Source: Phytohabitans sp036906915 (lineage in GTDB: Bacteria; Actinomycetota; Actinomycetes; Mycobacteriales; Micromonosporaceae). Taken from it: a stretch of DNA of 18,163 bases. The stretch is from assembly GCF_036906915.1 (NCBI RefSeq), contig NZ_JBAKHX010000115.1, positions 1-18,163 on the forward strand, written 5' to 3'. The notes under the pieces were generated by a model. The model did no database searches. It had not been told where the DNA came from and saw nothing but the letters and a program-made list of their open reading frames with translations. Shown piece by piece: positions 7,873 through 14,602 of this stretch. Position numbers and translations under genes: made by a program. Numbering within the stretch: position 1 is the stretch's first letter; each line of letters opens with the position of its first letter.

Positions 7873-8451
7873 GTGACGCTCCTCGATGACCTGAAGCTGC
7901 TGCGTGCGGACGCCTTGGCGTTGGCGCGGCGGGTGGCCGCGGTCCGCGCCGGTGGGCGAGGCGTGGACCCCTCCGGTGCGGTAGAGGTCATGCTCGGCCC
8001 CGATGGCTGGCCGGACGGCGTGCGTTTGCGGCCGGAGTGGCGCGGTGCGGTCGGGCCTGGCGGGCTGGCGGGCGCGGTGCGAGAGGCGTGGTCCGCGGCG
8101 GCACTCGATCGGCTCGGTGCTTGGGCCGCCGCCGCGACGGACCCCGATGGGGCGGCCTGCACACAGGCCGAAGACGGTGCGCCGAGAGGGCAAGCGGCCC
8201 ACGAGGGCGTGGATGGGCCATCACCGCTGCCGGCCGCGCTGGTGGGGCAGGCCGCTGGGCGGGATCCGGGAGGTCGGGTGACTGTCGAGGTCAGCGGCGG
8301 TGAGCTGGTCGCGCTGTGTGTCGACGAGGGTTGGGCGCGGCTCGCCGACGATAGGGAGATCGGCGCTGTGGTGCGTGCCGCGCTGGCGGAGGCGTTCAGC
8401 GAAGCCAGCGGCGCTGTCGATGGGAGTGCCGCCCGCGGCGGCACCTTATAG
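7873..8451 (+). CDS. YbaB/EbfC-like protein (actinobacterial paralogue)
   Basis: A 192-residue protein I place tentatively in the YbaB/EbfC nucleoid-associated family. It has an N-terminal helix (LLDDLKLLRADALALARRVA) and a first segment VDPSGAVEVMLGPDGWPDGV with the family-like D-x-S/T-G-x-V-x-V pattern. A low-complexity linker (about 95-130) follows, then a second segment GRVTVEVSGGELVALCVDEG followed by a helix ending in AEAFSEA. The two halves look like one unusual split or duplicated YbaB fold. In actinobacteria such divergent YbaB-like genes often sit next to WXG100/Esp-type genes, as here. GTG 7873 is chosen because of the promoter ending 8 nt upstream. No signal peptide or membrane segment. 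The next gene starts 22 nt downstream. Confidence 0.55.
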   Translation: MTLLDDLKLLRADALALARRVAAVRAGGRGVDPSGAVEVMLGPDGWPDGVRLRPEWRGAVGPGGLAGAVREAWSAAALDRLGAWAAAATDPDGAACTQAEDGAPRGQAAHEGVDGPSPLPAALVGQAAGRDPGGRVTVEVSGGELVALCVDEGWARLADDREIGAVVRAALAEAFSEASGAVDGSAARGGTL

Positions 8452-8473
8452 GACTGTGGTCTGGAGGCGAGGT

Positions 8474-8794
8474 ATGGCGCCGGGTGGTGATGTCGTCGCG
8501 GTGGCCGTCGAGGCGTTGCGGCGCGATGTGCGGGAGTGGTGCCGGTGGGCGGATGGGCTCGACGCGGCCGCGCGGGTCGCGGACGATCTCGACCTCACGG
8601 CCAACGAGATGTGCGGGTTGAGTGAGCTTGCCGGGCTGCCGGAGCTGTACGGGGCGGTGCAGCGGCGGGCAGTCGAGTTGGCGGCGACGGGGGCGCGGGA
8701 GTTCGTCGCGGTTGCCGGCGCGTTGACCAGTGCGGCGGACGGGTACGAGGCGGACGAGCGTGCGGCCGTGCACCGGCTACTCGGGGTGTGGTGA
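8474..8794 (+). CDS. EspC-like small helical protein, candidate type VII secretion substrate
   Basis: A 106-residue, mostly alpha-helical protein resembling the ESX-1 EspC-like family. Helix 1 covers VAVEALRRDVREWCRWADGL. Helix 2 covers LPELYGAVQRRAVELAATGA through AGALTSAADG. The tail YEADE (residues 91-95) matches the YxxxD/E type VII secretion signal that follows the second helix. There is no Sec signal peptide. ATG 8474 is preceded by GGAGGCGAGGT, a good ribosome binding site. The 22-nt gap to the upstream YbaB-like gene and the GTGA overlap with the downstream gene indicate one operon. No ESX core components (EccB, EccC, EccD, MycP) are in the window, so export would depend on a system encoded elsewhere. 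Confidence 0.6.
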   Translation: MAPGGDVVAVAVEALRRDVREWCRWADGLDAAARVADDLDLTANEMCGLSELAGLPELYGAVQRRAVELAATGAREFVAVAGALTSAADGYEADERAAVHRLLGVW

Positions 8795-9609
8795 GGATGA
8801 CTGCGCTAGCTGGCATGACCGTGCCGATTGTGGTGGTCGAGTTCGACGGGCTGATGGAACGCGTGCGCGGGCTCGTCGGTGAGGTGCGGGAAGCGGCGAC
8901 GACGGTGGTCGACCGGGTGCTGTCGGTGGCGCGCCTGCTGCCTCTGCCGATGGGAGCGCGGCTCGTCCGGTTGGCCGAGAGCCTCGACGAGCTGGTGCTG
9001 CGACTCGTGAGGTTGATCGAGAGGCTGAGTGAGCCGGTCGGACGGCCGGGGCGGCTGTGGGAGGCCGGGCGGCGATGGGTGGCGGAGTTCGGCGCTCCGT
9101 TGAGCCGGCAGGTCAGCGAGATCCATCCGGACCATCTGGCGGCCGGGTACGAGTGGGACGGGCGGGCCGCGGAGGCGTACGAGGCGGCTGCCGATCGGCA
9201 GCGCGCGGCGCTCGCGGCGTTGCAGGGGATGGGCGGCGAGCTCGATCTGGCGTTGGGGCGGCTCGCGATCGCCATCTGCGGGATGTGGGCGGCGATCGCG
9301 GCGATGCTCGCCTCGGCGGTGGTGCAGCTCGCGGCCGCGGCGCTGGCCGCCGGCACGGGTGCGGGTGCGCCGGCCGCGATCGTGCTGGCCGTGACCAGCG
9401 TCGCGACGGTGTGCGGAGGGGTGGCGGGCGGGGCCGGCACGTTGTCGGCGGTGATCGAGTGGGTCACCGACAGCGTGTCCGCGCTGCATCAGCGGTTGGT
9501 CGACGGAGAGGCGTTTCCAGGTGGCGGATGGCCGGGGCCGAGTGCCGAGCGGTTTCGGGACGGCAGCATGTCCGACGGCACTCCGTCAGGGTGGCGGCTT
9601 GCGGATTAG
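8791..9609 (+). CDS. WxG-motif helical membrane protein of the secretion-like cassette
   Basis: A 272-residue protein of unknown function. The N-terminal 115 residues form long amphipathic helices rich in Leu/Arg/Glu. The segment GYEWDGRAAEAYEAAADRQR (about 120-139) carries a WxG turn (Trp122-Asp-Gly124) between helices, as in WXG100/PPE-type proteins. Two Ala/Gly-rich hydrophobic stretches at about 157-187 and 194-222 are likely membrane-inserting. The hydrophilic Gly/Ser-rich tail suggests an effector or surface protein rather than a simple WXG100. GTG 8791 overlaps the upstream stop as GTGA; GTG 8788 and ATG 8797 are alternatives. It is the last gene of the cassette and ends 91 bp before the hairpin terminator. 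Confidence 0.55.
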   Translation: MRMTALAGMTVPIVVVEFDGLMERVRGLVGEVREAATTVVDRVLSVARLLPLPMGARLVRLAESLDELVLRLVRLIERLSEPVGRPGRLWEAGRRWVAEFGAPLSRQVSEIHPDHLAAGYEWDGRAAEAYEAAADRQRAALAALQGMGGELDLALGRLAIAICGMWAAIAAMLASAVVQLAAAALAAGTGAGAPAAIVLAVTSVATVCGGVAGGAGTLSAVIEWVTDSVSALHQRLVDGEAFPGGGWPGPSAERFRDGSMSDGTPSGWRLAD

Positions 9610-9700
9610 CGGGGGCATCCGGGCGGGTCGCCACGCAGTAGCCGGCGCGACAGTAGCTCACGCATGAGGGTACGGGCGGAACTGGGCGGAGGGATCAAAT

Positions 9701-9732
9701 GATCGAGGCGCCCCCAAGGGGGCGCCTCGATC
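9701..9732. terminator. Bidirectional hairpin terminator between the cassette and bldD
   Basis: The arms GATCGAGGCGCCCCC (9701-9715) and GGGGGCGCCTCGATC (9718-9732) are perfect 15-nt complements separated by AA. It lies between two convergent genes (stops at 9609 and 9747). The minus-strand transcript continues with ATTTGATCC, giving a short U stretch after the bldD side; the plus side has no T-run. Confidence 0.8.
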
Positions 9733-9746
9733 GGGAAGTTCGGTGG

Positions 9747-10235
9747 TCAGGAGGCGAAGAAGGCGCGCGGGTCGGCGACCAGGACACCAGCCTCGGTGAG
9801 ACGCTCGATCAAGCCGGAAGGCGAGATGTCGTACACGATGGCGAGCGCCCGAAGGTCGTCCGCGCGGATCGACAGGACCCGGCCGTTGTAGTCGCCGCGC
9901 TGCTGCTGGATAGCGCGTGCGTAGCGGGCGACGTAGGCGAGTTCCTCGGAGGCCTCGTCGTACAGCCGCTCCAGGTCCAGAACGATCTTGTTGGTGGGTT
10001 CGTGCCGGACGCCGCTGCCGTCGGGCAGCAGTTCGGCGACGGGTACCCGGTAGAAGTCCGCCAGCTCGGCGAGGCGAGACACGGTGACCGCACGGTCGCC
10101 GCGCTCATACGAGCCGACGACGACGGCCTTCCAGCGCCCGTTCGACTTCTCCTCCACCCCCTGCAGGGAGAGCCCCTGCTGCTGGCGGATGGAGCGCAGG
10201 CGGGCGCCCAACGACTTGGCGTACTCAGAGGGCAT
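9747..10235 (-). CDS. bldD: Developmental master regulator BldD (c-di-GMP-responsive repressor)
   Basis: A 162-residue regulator. The N-terminal XRE-type HTH domain (residues 1-75) includes MPSEYAKSLGARLR, GRWKAVVVGSYERGDRAVTV and LAELADFYRVPVAELLP, closely matching Streptomyces BldD. The C-terminal domain (about 80-162) contains the c-di-GMP signature RGD (113-115), 8 residues, then RADD (124-127). Streptomyces has RQDD, so Gln is replaced by Ala here, while both Arg and the Asp residues are kept. In Streptomyces, BldD bound to tetrameric c-di-GMP represses sporulation genes and its own gene. The neighbourhood (nusB on one side, pyrR on the other) is the conserved bldD locus. A GGGAG ribosome binding site lies 7 nt before the ATG. 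Confidence 0.95.
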   Translation of the reverse strand: MPSEYAKSLGARLRSIRQQQGLSLQGVEEKSNGRWKAVVVGSYERGDRAVTVSRLAELADFYRVPVAELLPDGSGVRHEPTNKIVLDLERLYDEASEELAYVARYARAIQQQRGDYNGRVLSIRADDLRALAIVYDISPSGLIERLTEAGVLVADPRAFFAS

Positions 10236-10292
10236 ACGGACACTCCCAGTGCTCTTGCCCGGGGTTCTCCCCAGCGATCGCTACGGAGCGTG

Positions 10293-10321
10293 ACGGTACG
10301 CAGGTTGCGACACGCGGTCAA
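10293..10321 (-). promoter_or_regulatory. bldD promoter
   Basis: Read on the minus strand: TTGACC (10321-10316), a 17-bp spacer, TACCGT (10298-10293). Transcription should begin near 10286, leaving a leader of about 50 nt. A perfect 10-bp palindrome AGCGATCGCT (10273-10282) lies immediately downstream of the expected start. CACTCCCAGTG (10241-10251) overlaps the ribosome binding site. Either could be an autoregulatory site, though neither is a full match to the BldD box as I recall it. Confidence 0.6.
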
Positions 10322-10416
10322 GTAGTAGTTACCCCCGAGTCGACACCAACGCACGGAAATGTCCGATTTTTCCTCGCACCCAGTTACTGATCGGTCGGTC
10401 AGGATGGCAGCAGGAG

Positions 10417-10446
10417 GCGACCGAGGGCTCGCTGGTAACGTAGCGT
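10417..10446 (+). promoter_or_regulatory. Putative pyrR operon promoter
   Basis: TAGCGT (10441-10446) is a good -10, the same hexamer as at 7859. GCGACC (10417-10422) is a weak -35 with an 18-bp spacer. The predicted start near 10453 would give a leader consisting almost entirely of the PyrR-binding hairpin. Confidence 0.35.
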
Positions 10447-10457
10447 CAGCCAGACAC

Positions 10458-10491
10458 CCTTTAAGTCCCGTCCCGTGAGGCGGGGAAGGAG
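10458..10491 (+). promoter_or_regulatory. PyrR-binding RNA hairpin covering the pyrR ribosome binding site
   Basis: Lower stem CCTT (10458-10461) with AAGG (10486-10489). A purine-rich internal bulge follows. The upper stem CCCG (10467-10470) pairs with CGGG (10481-10484), extended by U-G and C-G pairs. The hexaloop is CCGUGA (10473-10478). The loop fits the PyrR recognition pattern CNGNGA known from the Bacillus pyr anti-antiterminators, and the arrangement CCTTTAA ... GAAGG also matches. AAGGAG (10486-10491) is the pyrR Shine-Dalgarno, 9 nt before GTG 10501. Binding of PyrR-UMP should therefore block translation, as reported for mycobacterial pyrR, rather than act by attenuation; no terminator hairpin with a T-run follows. 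Confidence 0.8.
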
Positions 10492-10500
10492 TGAGCGCCT

Positions 10501-11082
10501 GTGGCGTTGCCAGAGGCTGCCTCCGCGCAGCCATCACAAGCAGCACAGCCAAAGACGATCCTGACCAGCACCGATCTGCACCGCGTGGTCGACCGGATCG
10601 CCCACCAGATTCTCGAAAAGACCCAGGGCGCGGCAGACACCGCCCTGATGGGCATCCCGACCCGCGGCGGGCCGCTCGCCCGCCGTCTCGCCGACCGCAT
10701 CCGCACTTTCGAGGGCGTCGATGTGCCGGTCGGAGTGTTGGACATCACGCTCTACCGAGACGACCTGCGTCGCCAGGCGACCCGCGCGATCGGCCCCACC
10801 GAGGTGCCGCCGGGTGGCATCGACGGCCGGCGGGTGATCCTGGTCGACGACGTGCTCTTCTCCGGCCGCACCGTGCGGGCCGCCCTCGACGCGCTCAGCG
10901 ACATTGGTCGCCCCCGCTGCGTCCAGCTCGCGGTGCTGGTCGACCGCGGGCACCGCGAGCTGCCGATCCGCGCCGACTACGTCGGCAAGAACATCCCCAC
11001 AGCGCTCACCGAGAGCGTGCGCGTCGCCCTCGTGGAGATCGACGGCGTCGACGAGGTCAAGCTCTACGGGGGTACACAGTGA
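10501..11082 (+). CDS. pyrR: Bifunctional pyr operon regulator / uracil phosphoribosyltransferase PyrR
   Basis: A 193-residue phosphoribosyltransferase-fold RNA-binding regulator. It senses UMP/UTP versus PRPP and binds the pyr leader; family members also have uracil phosphoribosyltransferase activity. The PRPP motif VILVDDVLFSGRTVRAA starts at residue 112. Other conserved segments are MGIPTRGGPLARRLA (50-64), LDITLYRDDL (80-89) and LVDRGHRELPIRADYVGKNI. About 18 extra residues, Ala/Gln/Pro rich, precede the usual N-terminus. GTG 10501 is supported by AAGGAG and the hairpin. The stop at 11080-11082 overlaps the first GTG of the 89-bp repeat array (GTGA). Confidence 0.96.
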   Translation: MALPEAASAQPSQAAQPKTILTSTDLHRVVDRIAHQILEKTQGAADTALMGIPTRGGPLARRLADRIRTFEGVDVPVGVLDITLYRDDLRRQATRAIGPTEVPPGGIDGRRVILVDDVLFSGRTVRAALDALSDIGRPRCVQLAVLVDRGHRELPIRADYVGKNIPTALTESVRVALVEIDGVDEVKLYGGTQ

Positions 11083-11171
11083 GCGCGAGGAGTGAGCTTC
11101 GACGGCCCGCAGCCGTCGATGGGCGCCTGCCTGCGAGCCCCGCAGTCGCGAACGAAAGGCGGGCTCTGTGA
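11079..11171 (+). CDS. Mini-ORF 1 (30 residues) of the pyrR-pyrB repeat array
   Basis: GTG 11079 overlaps the pyrR stop (GTGA), with GGGGG at 11068-11072 six nt upstream inside pyrR. The peptide starts MSARSEL and ends NERRAL, is strongly basic and has no hydrophobic segment. Its TGA overlaps the GTG of mini-ORF 2. It may be translated only to carry ribosomes on to pyrB, or be a by-product of the repeat. No homologue is recognised. Confidence 0.3.
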   Translation: MSARSELRRPAAVDGRLPASPAVANERRAL

Positions 11172-11260
11172 GCGCGAGGAGTGAGCTTCGACGGCCCGCA
11201 GCCGTCGATGGGCGCCTGCCTGCGAGCCCCGCAGTCGCGAACGAAAGGCGGGCTCTGTGA
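11168..11260 (+). CDS. Mini-ORF 2 (identical 30 residues)
   Basis: Exact copy of mini-ORF 1. It has AAAGG at 11155-11159, 8 nt before its GTG, and GTGA overlaps at both ends. Confidence 0.3.
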   Translation: MSARSELRRPAAVDGRLPASPAVANERRAL

Positions 11261-11349
11261 GCGCGAGGAGTGAGCTTCGACGGCCCGCAGCCGTCGATGG
11301 GCGCCTGCCTGCGAGCCCCGCAGTCGCGAACGAAAGGCGGGCTCTGTGA
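11257..11349 (+). CDS. Mini-ORF 3 (identical 30 residues)
   Basis: Exact copy of mini-ORF 1. AAAGG lies at 11244-11248. Its TGA (11347-11349) overlaps the pyrB GTG at 11346. Confidence 0.3.
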   Translation: MSARSELRRPAAVDGRLPASPAVANERRAL

Positions 11350-12248
11350 AGCACCTCTTGTCTGCCTCGGATCTCGACGCGGCCACCGCCACCCTGGTCC
11401 TGGACACCGCGGCCGAGATGGCCGGCATCGCCGGCCGCGAGGTCAAGAAGCTGCCCACGCTGCGCGGGCGCACGGTGGTGAACCTCTTCTACGAAGACTC
11501 CACCCGCACCCGGATCTCGTTCGAGGCGGCCGCCAAGCGGCTCTCCGCGGATGTGATCAACTTCTCGGCCAAGGGCTCCAGCGTCTCGAAGGGCGAGAGC
11601 CTCAAGGACACCGCGCTCACCCTCCAGGCGATGGGCGCCGACGCGGTCGTGATCCGGCACTCCGCGTCGGGCGCGCCGCACCGGCTGGCCACCTGGGTCG
11701 AGGGCTCGGTCGTGAACGCCGGCGACGGCACCCACGAGCACCCGACGCAGGCGCTGCTCGACGCGTACACGATGCGCTCCCGACTTGGCCGGCTGGCCGG
11801 CCTCAAGGTCGCGGTCGTCGGCGACGTGCTGCACAGCCGCGTGGCCCGCTCCAACGTCGCGCTGCTCGCCACGCTCGGCGCGAAGGTCACGCTGGTCGGC
11901 CCGCCCACGCTGATCCCGGTCGACCTGCGGTCCGAGGTCTCGTACGACCTGGACGCGGTGCTGCCCGACGCTGACGTCGTGATGATGCTGCGGGTGCAGC
12001 GCGAGCGCATGAACGACTCGTACTTCCCGTCGGAACGCGAGTACGCGCGGCGGTATGGGATGGACGGTGCGCGGATGCGCAAGCTGCCCGAGCACGCGAT
12101 CGTGATGCACCCCGGCCCGATGAACCGGGGGATGGAGATCGCCCCGGAGGTCGCCGACTCGCCCCGCTCCACCATCGTCGAACAGGTCGCCAACGGTGTC
12201 TCCGTGCGGATGGCCGTCCTCTATCTGCTGCTCGGAGGCAAGTCGTGA
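11346..12248 (+). CDS. pyrB: Aspartate carbamoyltransferase catalytic subunit
   Basis: A 300-residue enzyme joining carbamoyl phosphate and aspartate to carbamoyl aspartate. The carbamoyl phosphate-binding STRTR motif is at 52-56 (FYEDSTRTRISFE). The 80s loop SSVSKGES has Ser81 and Lys82, followed by Arg104 (VVIRHS), HPTQALLD (His132) and the aspartate-binding region MLRVQRERM. MHPGPMNRG near the C-terminus is typical. No regulatory subunit gene (pyrI) is present, as usual for actinobacteria. GTG 11346 sits at the exact phase of the 89-bp repeats and uses the AAAGG at the end of unit 3. The stop overlaps the pyrC GTG. Confidence 0.97.
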   Translation: MKHLLSASDLDAATATLVLDTAAEMAGIAGREVKKLPTLRGRTVVNLFYEDSTRTRISFEAAAKRLSADVINFSAKGSSVSKGESLKDTALTLQAMGADAVVIRHSASGAPHRLATWVEGSVVNAGDGTHEHPTQALLDAYTMRSRLGRLAGLKVAVVGDVLHSRVARSNVALLATLGAKVTLVGPPTLIPVDLRSEVSYDLDAVLPDADVVMMLRVQRERMNDSYFPSEREYARRYGMDGARMRKLPEHAIVMHPGPMNRGMEIAPEVADSPRSTIVEQVANGVSVRMAVLYLLLGGKS

Positions 12249-13507
12249 AGTACCTGCTCAAGGGTGTCTCGGTCCTCGGCCGGCCCAAGACCGACCTGCT
12301 GATCCGCGACGGTGTCATTCAAGAAGGCGCCCCGGGCGCCGCTGAGGTCATCGACGCGGACGGCCTGGTCGCCCTGCCCGGCCTGGTCGACCTGCACACG
12401 CACCTTCGGGAACCGGGCCGCGAAGACGCCGAGACCGTCGAGTCCGGCTCGCGGGCGGCGGCGCTGGGCGGATACACCGCCGTGTGCGCGATGGCGAACA
12501 CGTCGCCGGTCGCCGACACGGCCGGCGTGGTCGAGCAGGTGTACCGGCTGGGCCGCGAGGCCGGGCTGGTCGACGTACAGCCGATCGGGGCGGTCACGGT
12601 CGGGCTGGCCGGCGAGCGCCTCGCGGAGCTGGGCGCGATGGCCACCTCCGCCGCCGCGGTGCGGATCTTCTCCGACGACGGGCACTGCGTATCCGACCCG
12701 AAGCTGATGCGGCGGGCGCTGGAGTACGTGAAGGCGTTCGACGGCGTCATCGCGCAGCACGCCGAGGAGCCCCGGCTGACCGAGGGCGCCCAGATGCACG
12801 AGGGCGAGGTCGCCACCCGGCTTGGCCTGACCGGCTGGCCGGCGGTGGCCGAGGAGGCCATCATCGCCCGCGACGTGCTGCTGGCCGAGCATGTCGGCAG
12901 CCGGCTGCACGTGTGCCACGTGTCGACGGCCGGCAGTGTCGAGGTGCTGCGGCACGCGAAGGAGCGTGGTGTGAAGGTGACCGCCGAGGTGACCCCCCAT
13001 CACCTGCTGCTCACCGACGAGCGAGCCACCAGCTACGACCCGGTCTTCAAGGTGAACCCGCCGCTGCGCACCGCCGCCGACGTCGAGGCGCTGCGGCAGG
13101 CCCTGAAGGACGGCGTCATCGACATCGTCGCCACCGACCACGCCCCGCACGCCGTGGAAGACAAGGAGTGCGAGTGGGCGTACGCCCGGCCGGGCATGCT
13201 CGGCCTGGAGACCGCGCTGTCGATCGCGCTGAGCGTGCTCGGCGAAGACTGGGACCTCATCGCCGAGCGGATGTCTCGCGCCCCGGCGCGGATCGCGGGC
13301 CTCTCAGGGCACGGCCACGACCTGGTGCCGGGCGCGCCGGCGAACCTCACGCTGGTCGACCCGGCCGCCCGCCGGGTCGTCGACCCGGCGGAGTCGGCGT
13401 CCCGCAGCCGCAACACGCCCTACGCGGGCATGACACTGCCCGGCAGGGTCGTCGCGACATTCCTGCGCGGTACGCCCACGGTCCTGGATGGAAAGGCCGT
13501 CAAATGA
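12245..13507 (+). CDS. pyrC: Dihydroorotase (type I, amidohydrolase superfamily)
   Basis: A 420-residue Zn enzyme cyclizing carbamoyl aspartate to dihydroorotate. Metal ligands His51 and His53 lie in DLHTHLREPG. The bridging Asp is in FSDDGH (144-145), followed by His172 (AQHAEE), His225 (HVCHVS) and the catalytic Asp298 in ATDHAPH. Substrate-binding NPPLR is at 271-275. The active site is complete, so it should be catalytically active rather than a pseudo-DHOase. GTG 12245 overlaps the pyrB stop (GTGA) and the stop overlaps the carA ATG (ATGA), so the operon is tightly coupled. No small membrane-protein gene separates it from carA. Confidence 0.97.
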   Translation: MKYLLKGVSVLGRPKTDLLIRDGVIQEGAPGAAEVIDADGLVALPGLVDLHTHLREPGREDAETVESGSRAAALGGYTAVCAMANTSPVADTAGVVEQVYRLGREAGLVDVQPIGAVTVGLAGERLAELGAMATSAAAVRIFSDDGHCVSDPKLMRRALEYVKAFDGVIAQHAEEPRLTEGAQMHEGEVATRLGLTGWPAVAEEAIIARDVLLAEHVGSRLHVCHVSTAGSVEVLRHAKERGVKVTAEVTPHHLLLTDERATSYDPVFKVNPPLRTAADVEALRQALKDGVIDIVATDHAPHAVEDKECEWAYARPGMLGLETALSIALSVLGEDWDLIAERMSRAPARIAGLSGHGHDLVPGAPANLTLVDPAARRVVDPAESASRSRNTPYAGMTLPGRVVATFLRGTPTVLDGKAVK

Positions 13508-14602
13508 GAAAACCAGCGATCCTCGTACTCGAAGACGGGCGCACCTTCCACGGCGAGGCGTACGGCGCGATCGGGGAGACGTTCGGTGAGGCGGTCTTCA
13601 CCACCGGCATGACCGGATACCAGGAGACGCTGACCGACCCGTCGTACCACCGCCAGGTCGTCGTGCAGACCGCCCCGCACATCGGCAACACCGGCGTCAA
13701 CGACGAAGACGACGAGTCCAGCCGGATCTGGGTCGCCGGTTACGTGGTGCGCGACCCGGCCCGCATCGGCTCGAACTGGCGCGCCACCGGTGGGCTGGAG
13801 GAGCGGCTGGCCGCCGAGGGTGTCGTGGGCATTAGCGGCGTCGACACCCGGGCGCTGACCCGGCACCTGCGCGAGCGCGGCGCGATGCGGGTCGGTGTGT
13901 CCAGTGTGGATACCGACCCGGTGGCCCTGTGCGAGCGGGTGCTGGCCTCACCCGAGATGGTGGGCGCCGACCTGTCGGCCGAGGTGACCACGGCGTCTGC
14001 GTATGTCGTCGAGGCCGACGGCGAGCACCGGTACACGGTGGCCGCGCTGGACCTGGGCATCAAGCGCAACGTGCCGCGGCGCCTGGCGGCCCGGGGCGTC
14101 ACGACCCACGTCATGCCGGCCACGTCCACGGTGGAGGATCTGCTCGGCGTCGGCGCCGACGCGGTGTTCTTCTCGCCGGGGCCGGGCGACCCGGCGACGG
14201 CCGACCACCCGGTGGCGGTGGCGCGTGAGGTGATGCGCCGGGGGGTGCCGCTGTTCGGCATCTGCTTCGGCAGCCAGATTCTGGGGCGGGCGCTGGGGTT
14301 CGGCACCTACAAGCTCCGGTACGGGCACCGCGGCATCAACCAGCCGGTGATCGACAGGACGACCGGCAAGGTCGAGGTGACCTCGCACAACCACGGCTTC
14401 GCCGTCGATGCCCCTCACGAGGGTGTGGTCGACACCGACTTCGGTCGGGTGGAGGTCTCCCACGTCTGCCTGAACGACAACGTGGTCGAAGGGCTGCGGG
14501 CGCTGGACGCGCCCGCGTTCACCGTGCAGTACCACCCCGAGGCGGCGGCCGGTACGCACGACGCTGACTACTTGTTCGACAGGTTCGTGGAGTTGGTGGA
14601 TC

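Larger units (their letters stand above)
11079..11345 (+). repeat. Three perfect 89-bp tandem repeats between pyrR and pyrB
   Basis: Units at 11079-11167, 11168-11256 and 11257-11345 are identical base for base. Each begins GTGAGCGCGAGGAGTGAGC and ends GAAAGGCGGGCTCT. The next unit, and finally pyrB, begins with GTGA in phase with the 89-bp period. Each unit holds an 8-bp hairpin TCGACGGC-CCGCA-GCCGTCGA (11099-11119 in unit 1). It also holds a second possible stem, GAGCCC(C)GC with GCGGGCTC (11135-11143 and 11159-11166), whose loop contains the Shine-Dalgarno AAAGG (11155-11159). The pyrB ribosome binding site is the one at the end of unit 3. Confidence 0.97.

Noticed and set aside
11079..11345. 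CRISPR array
   Set aside because: The units are directly abutting and identical, with no variable spacers, and no cas genes are present.
11064..12110. Minus-strand reading through the 89-bp repeats and pyrB, with a repeated peptide
   Set aside because: The repetition simply reflects the DNA repeat; no ribosome binding site, and it is antisense to pyrB.
12484..13503. Extension of carA across pyrC
   Set aside because: Arg/Gly/Ala-rich shadow of pyrC; the CarA family starts at ATG 13504 at an ATGA overlap.
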